Assembly: GCF_029543155.1 (NCBI RefSeq)
Contig: NZ_JARQXA010000001.1
Location: forward strand, 62,001 to 126,000
DNA length: 64,000 nt
From: Sphingomonas sp. HITSZ_GF
Lineage (GTDB): Bacteria > Pseudomonadota > Alphaproteobacteria > Sphingomonadales > Sphingomonadaceae
Direction: 5' to 3'
Made by a program: the position numbers and the translations under genes. Below, piece after piece: positions 59,916 through 64,000 of the stretch; position 1 is the first letter of the stretch; each line of letters starts with the position of its first letter. Below the pieces are notes generated by a model. The model was not told the origin of the DNA. It saw nothing but the letters and a program-made list of their open reading frames with translations, and ran no database searches.

Positions 59916-61399
59916 TGCTTCTTCGCGGCGTCGCGCGCGGCGGCGATCGCCTTGATCTCGGGGGTGTCGGCGGGGGCGATGGCGGCTCCGTCCTTGCCGA
60001 ACACCAGCATCTGCGCGCCGGGCAGGAAGCGTGGCCAGCCGGGGTCGCCGGTTTTGGCGAAGCGGACCCAGCGATCGGCGACCAACCTGGCGGCGGCGAG
60101 GTCGGCCGCGCTGGGCGTGCTGCCGGCGGCGGCGAGATTGTCGAACTGATAGGGCACATCGGTGGCGTGCGAGGCGCCCGCCAGCGTGGCGCGCTTCGCC
60201 TCGGCGACATAGCCGAAACGATAGAGCCAGGTCGGCGCGCCGGCGCCTGCCTGGCGGGTGGCGAGCGAGAAGGCGGGCTCGGTGAAGGTGAAGTCGCTGG
60301 CGAGACGGCGCTCATAGGCCTCAGGCGAGCCATAGGCGGTGCGCACCGCTTCGGCGCCGGCTCCGAGCTTCTCGCTCGCCTTGGCGACGAAGCCCTTGAG
60401 GAAGGGGGCGGGGATGAAGCCCAGCTCGTCGCTGTTCGAGCCGACGATATAGCGGATGCCGCGCGCCTTGCCCGCGGCGAGCAGCGCGTCGGTGTCGCCG
60501 GTGACGATGCGGCCATCGGTCATCGGGCCGGAATAATGGGCCTCATCGGGGTTGAGCAGGCTGATGCCGCCCTGGACCTTGTCGGCAGGCAGGGCGCGCA
60601 GCGCGGCAAGATCGTCGCCCGCGACGCCCATCTTCGCGGCGAAGGCCAGCCCCTTGGCTTCACCTGCCGCGAGATCGGGCCAGCTGTCGCGCCCGCCGCC
60701 CGACGCGGCGATCGCCTTGCCGAACAGCCCCTTGGCCGCGGGCGAGACCATCAGCCGATCGACGGACTCGCCGCCGGCGGATTCGCCGAAGACAGTGACG
60801 TTCGCGGGGTCGCCGCCGAATACCGCGATGTTGCGCTTCACCCATTGGAGCGCAGCGATCTGGTCCATCAGCGCCCAGTTGCCGGTGGCGCTGCCCGCCG
60901 CCTCACGGCGGAGGGCCGGCGTCGCGAAGAAGCCGAAGCGGCCGAGGCGATAGTTGAAGGTGACGACCACCACGCCGCGCGCCGCCAGCCGGGTGCCATC
61001 GAGGATCGCCGAGCTGCCCGATCCGGTCGAGAAGCCACCGCCATGGATATAGACCATCACCGCCAGCTTGGCGCCGGCGCGCGGCTGCGGCGTCCAGACG
61101 TTGAGGAACAGGCAGTCCTCGGACATCGGCAGCGTGGTGTTGGCAAGGTCGCCGGGCATGCGCGCCTGGACGCAGTCATTGCCATAGCCGGTGGCGTTGC
61201 GCGTGCCGGTCCAGGCGGGAGCGGGCATCGGCGCATGCCAGCGCAGCGGGCCGACGGGCGCCGCCGCATAGGGAATGCCCTTGAAGCTGGTGACGCCCTG
61301 CGCGGTGACGCCGCGCAGCGTGCCTGCGGGTGCGCGTACCTCCTGCGCCTGGGCAGTGCCGGCGAGCAGCAGGGCGAGGGCGAGCAGGGAGGTTCTCAT
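59912..61399 (-). CDS. Secreted type-B carboxylesterase
   Basis: The 495-residue protein has a signal peptide (ALALLLAGTAQA-Q), [10 protein letters not shown] (about 93-102), oxyanion-hole YIHGGGF (about 117-123) and nucleophile elbow FGESAGG with Ser207; the triad His is likely in GASHATDVPYQF. It is a second carboxylesterase in the window, more canonical than the one at 20024. Its ATG overlaps the rhamnosidase stop. Substrate is unknown but is expected to be an ester on the same glycoside. Confidence 0.9.
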   Translation of the reverse strand: MRTSLLALALLLAGTAQAQEVRAPAGTLRGVTAQGVTSFKGIPYAAAPVGPLRWHAPMPAPAWTGTRNATGYGNDCVQARMPGDLANTTLPMSEDCLFLNVWTPQPRAGAKLAVMVYIHGGGFSTGSGSSAILDGTRLAARGVVVVTFNYRLGRFGFFATPALRREAAGSATGNWALMDQIAALQWVKRNIAVFGGDPANVTVFGESAGGESVDRLMVSPAAKGLFGKAIAASGGGRDSWPDLAAGEAKGLAFAAKMGVAGDDLAALRALPADKVQGGISLLNPDEAHYSGPMTDGRIVTGDTDALLAAGKARGIRYIVGSNSDELGFIPAPFLKGFVAKASEKLGAGAEAVRTAYGSPEAYERRLASDFTFTEPAFSLATRQAGAGAPTWLYRFGYVAEAKRATLAGASHATDVPYQFDNLAAAGSTPSAADLAAARLVADRWVRFAKTGDPGWPRFLPGAQMLVFGKDGAAIAPADTPEIKAIAAARDAAKKQ

Positions 61400-64000
61400 T
61401 TGCGGCCCTCGGTCACGAAGGTGAAGCTGCCGGGGCCAGTGGCATAGACGGCCGCGGCATCGGTCTTGCGCAGCAAGGTGGCGCCGTCGGGAAGGGCGGT
61501 GAGCGCGCCGAAGCGGGCAGGCACCCAGATCTCGCCGGTGGCGTTCATCGGCACGGTGGCGGTGAGGGTCAGGCGGCCCTTGTCGACCTGCCAGCCCGCG
61601 CGCGCCTCGCCCTGCGGCGTCGCCATGGTCGCGGAGGCCGAGGCGAGGCCATCAGGGATCTCCGGGCGGACCTGGACGATGCGATAGCCGGGCGCGCCGG
61701 GACGCAGGCCGGCGAGGCGCTGGCGCATCCAGTCGGCGATCGAGCCGAAATAATGATGGTCGCGCGAGCGGGCATTGAGGCTCCACGCCTCGAGCATCGT
61801 GCCGTGGCCGCTCTTCAGCCAGAAACCCCAGCTCGGCTCGTCGGTGCGCGTGGCGACCTTGTAGGCGAGGTCGGCATGGCCATGGTCGCTGAGGATTTCG
61901 AGCAGGTAGCGCGTGCCGAACACGCCGGCACGCAGGCCGCGCGCCTCGACATCGGCGGCGATCGTGTCGGCGACCTTCTGCTCCGCGCCGTCGGGCACCA
62001 TGCCGAAGGCCAGCGGCAGGATGTTCTGCGACAGGGTGGGCCCCTTGGTCGCGCCCTTGTCGTTGAGCGTGCGGTACCAGCCGTTCGCCGCGTCCCAGTA
62101 GCGGGCGTTGTAGGCACGGCGGATATCGGCGGCGAGCGCGGCATAGCGGTTCGCATCGGCGCGGTTGCCGATCACCGCGGAGGATCTGGCGAGCAGGTCC
62201 GCCTCATGGAAGAAATAGGCGGTGGTGATCGCATCGATCCCGCCATTGTTGCTGGCGAAGATGTCGAGCGGGCCGGGCGCGCTCCATTCGCTGAGGCCGC
62301 TGGTGTGGCGATAGTCGGGTGCCTTGAAGACCGTGGCGGTATAGTCGACCAGCCGCTGCTGCATGTCGTGCATCCGCGCGAGGATGCGGGTGTCGCCTTC
62401 GGTCTGGTACAGCTCCCAGGGCAGGATCATCGCGGCGACGTCCCACGGCGTCGACGGGCCCCAGACGAAGGACCAGCCGGGTGTGCCCTCATAGCCATAC
62501 CAGGGCGTGGCGGGGACGATCTCGGGCAGCTCGCCGCTCGGCGCCTGGGCATCGGGATAGTCGTTCAGCCACTTGGTCCAGACCCGCGCGATGCCGAGGC
62601 TGCGCGCGGCGGCACCGGCCGAGGCCTGGGCATCGCCGGTCCAGCCATTCTTCTCATAGGTCGGCGTATCGGTCTGATAGCCGTGCATGTTGTTGAGGAT
62701 GGTGCGGATCGCCGCCTGGTCGATCTGGCCGAGCAGCGGGTTGGCGCTGGTGAAGTCGCCGACCTTGGCGACCGAGGAATGGGCGACCCGGCCGGTGAGC
62801 GTCGCCAGCGTCGGCGTGCCCGGATAGCCGCGCAGCTCGACATAGCGGAAGCCGCGATAGCCGAAGCTCGGCTCCCAATGCTCGCGGCCCTTGCCCGCCA
62901 GCGTGTAGCGATCGGTCTGCAACTGCGCGTCGATCAGGCCCGAGGCGGGGACGACCATGCCCTCGTCATTGATCCGCTCGCTGGCGACGAGCGAGACGGT
63001 GGTGCCGCGCGGGCCGGTGACGTCGAGCGCGGTCCAACCCGAGAAGATGCGGCCGAAATCATAGACCCAGACGCCGGGCTTCACCTGGGTGAGCGCAACC
63101 GGCGCGAGTTGCTCGACCGGGGCGATCGGCTCGACATTGGCGGCGACGAGCTTGCCCACGGGGCCCATGACCTGCCGGGCAGCGCTCCAGCCCCGGGGCG
63201 CGAAGCCGGCACTGTCCCAGCCGGTGGGGAGGAGGCGGGCATCGTAGCGCTCGCCGCGATGGACGGAGTCGCCCAGGGTCGGGCCCGAGATCGCCTGCCA
63301 GCTTGCGTCGCTGGCGATCGTCTGGCGGGTGCCGTCGGCGAAGGTGACTTCGAGCTGCGCCTTGAGCGCGGGCTCGCCGTGCCACGGCGCCTGGTTGAAA
63401 TACCATTCGTTCGGATCGGTGAGGCCGTACCAGCCGCGGCCGAGCTCGGCACCGATCACATTCTGCCCGGCGCCGACACGCGCGGTGACGTCGTAGCTCT
63501 GGTAGAGCACGCGCTTGTCGTACGCGGTGAAGCCGCTGGCCATCGCGCTGGCGCCGACGGTACCGCCGTTGAGGTGGAGCCGCGGCCAGCCGGCGCCGGC
63601 GACATAGAGCCGGGCGGCGGCGATCGTCTTTGCCGGCAGGGTGAACGCCTTGCGGACGAGCGGGGCGGGGGCCTCGATCGGCAGGACGATGTCGATATTG
63701 GGCACGCCCGCCGCGACGGTGAGCCCGCCGGCCTCGACCGTGCCGCCGACAAAGGGATTGTCGTTCGCGGGGAAACGCGTGGCGAAGGCGGGGCTGCCGG
63801 TGCCGGTGACGCGCACCGCATGGATGGTCGCGGCATTGGCCTCGCGCGAGGAAAAGCCGATCGTGCCGTTCGCCTGGCCGGCGTCGGTGGTGAAATCGAC
63901 CTGCTTGCCGTCGATCGCAGTGGCGATGCCGGTGCCGGTGGCGGTGATCGTCACCCTGTGGCGCACGCCCCTGAGCGCAATGCCGGTGAGCGGCACGCGC
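61396..64000 (-). CDS. GH78 alpha-L-rhamnosidase, N-terminus outside the window
   Basis: The frame is open to the right edge; about 867 residues are visible. Features of GH78: an N-terminal beta-sandwich region with RLYVAGAGWPRLHLNG, GWYG and YDARL; the alpha/alpha-barrel catalytic domain with GYQTDTPTYEKNGWTGDAQ (acidic residues) and EPSWGFWLKSGHGTMLEAW; and a C-terminal beta domain (VQVRPEIPDGL). A LamG- or DUF1080-like segment may lead the protein (AIDGKQVDFTTDAG). It removes terminal L-rhamnose, feeding the RhaT/RhaI pathway 10 kb away. Its stop overlaps the carboxylesterase start. Confidence 0.93.
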   Translation of the reverse strand, partial: RVPLTGIALRGVRHRVTITATGTGIATAIDGKQVDFTTDAGQANGTIGFSSREANAATIHAVRVTGTGSPAFATRFPANDNPFVGGTVEAGGLTVAAGVPNIDIVLPIEAPAPLVRKAFTLPAKTIAAARLYVAGAGWPRLHLNGGTVGASAMASGFTAYDKRVLYQSYDVTARVGAGQNVIGAELGRGWYGLTDPNEWYFNQAPWHGEPALKAQLEVTFADGTRQTIASDASWQAISGPTLGDSVHRGERYDARLLPTGWDSAGFAPRGWSAARQVMGPVGKLVAANVEPIAPVEQLAPVALTQVKPGVWVYDFGRIFSGWTALDVTGPRGTTVSLVASERINDEGMVVPASGLIDAQLQTDRYTLAGKGREHWEPSFGYRGFRYVELRGYPGTPTLATLTGRVAHSSVAKVGDFTSANPLLGQIDQAAIRTILNNMHGYQTDTPTYEKNGWTGDAQASAGAAARSLGIARVWTKWLNDYPDAQAPSGELPEIVPATPWYGYEGTPGWSFVWGPSTPWDVAAMILPWELYQTEGDTRILARMHDMQQRLVDYTATVFKAPDYRHTSGLSEWSAPGPLDIFASNNGGIDAITTAYFFHEADLLARSSAVIGNRADANRYAALAADIRRAYNARYWDAANGWYRTLNDKGATKGPTLSQNILPLAFGMVPDGAEQKVADTIAADVEARGLRAGVFGTRYLLEILSDHGHADLAYKVATRTDEPSWGFWLKSGHGTMLEAWSLNARSRDHHYFGSIADWMRQRLAGLRPGAPGYRIVQVRPEIPDGLASASATMATPQGEARAGWQVDKGRLTLTATVPMNATGEIWVPARFGALTALPDGATLLRKTDAAAVYATGPGSFTFVTEGRK

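Overview
The window looks like a chromosomal segment of a sphingomonad-type alphaproteobacterium. It is GC-rich throughout, carries two very large TonB-dependent receptors of the type common in Sphingomonas and Caulobacter, has tightly overlapping operons (many 4-bp ATGA overlaps), and contains REP-like palindromes typical of this group. Taxonomy is inferred from gene content only; no rRNA is present. Layout: positions 1-630 hold a gene running off the left edge and the 3' remnant of a comM/yifB-type AAA ATPase gene, which marks an old insertion or rearrangement. Positions 690-2900 hold a small hypothetical gene, a secreted alpha/beta hydrolase, tRNA-Leu(CAA) and a ybaN-like (DUF454) gene behind a possible Fur box. 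Positions 2926-26330 are a carbohydrate region. A minus-strand group (1255-aa LamG-domain secreted protein of unknown activity, DUF885 protein, TonB receptor) diverges from a plus-strand uronate operon (MhpD/FAH-family protein, hexuronate-type MFS transporter, uxaC, an RpiB/LacAB-family protein, kduI, kduD, kdgK). These are followed by a soluble chemoreceptor-like protein translationally coupled to a secreted carboxylesterase, a LacI-family regulator and a second TonB receptor. A decamer, TGACACCGGT, occurs in the control regions of both divergent operons, the LacI gene and the second receptor, and is the likely operator that ties the region into one regulon. Positions 26578-36919 are potassium transport: kup on the minus strand, diverging from a complete kdp operon (two small membrane ORFs, kdpF, A, B, C, D, E) with a candidate KdpE site between them and a REP-like element between kdpB and kdpC. 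Positions 36920-43732 form a 5-oxoproline (pyroglutamate) module: a fused hydantoinase A/B-type 5-oxoprolinase, a divergent MarR-type regulator, DUF969 and DUF979 membrane proteins and a DUF2891 protein. Positions 43746-52481 are a complete phosphorylated L-rhamnose pathway: DeoR regulator, RhaI isomerase, the fused aldolase/lactaldehyde dehydrogenase RhaD, sugar kinase, FMN L-lactate dehydrogenase, RhaT symporter and a dedicated triose-phosphate isomerase, so both C3 products of the aldolase are handled. Positions 52897-64000 are one minus-strand operon in which almost every gene overlaps the next: GH78 alpha-L-rhamnosidase (cut by the right edge), carboxylesterase, small alpha/beta hydrolase, tannase/feruloyl-esterase family protein, acyl-CoA synthetase, a small secreted protein and a GH3 glycosidase. 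Together with the rhamnose pathway this suggests growth on acylated plant rhamnosides: sugars are cut off outside the cytoplasm, acyl groups are removed by the esterases, rhamnose is imported by RhaT, and the freed acid may be activated by the CoA ligase.
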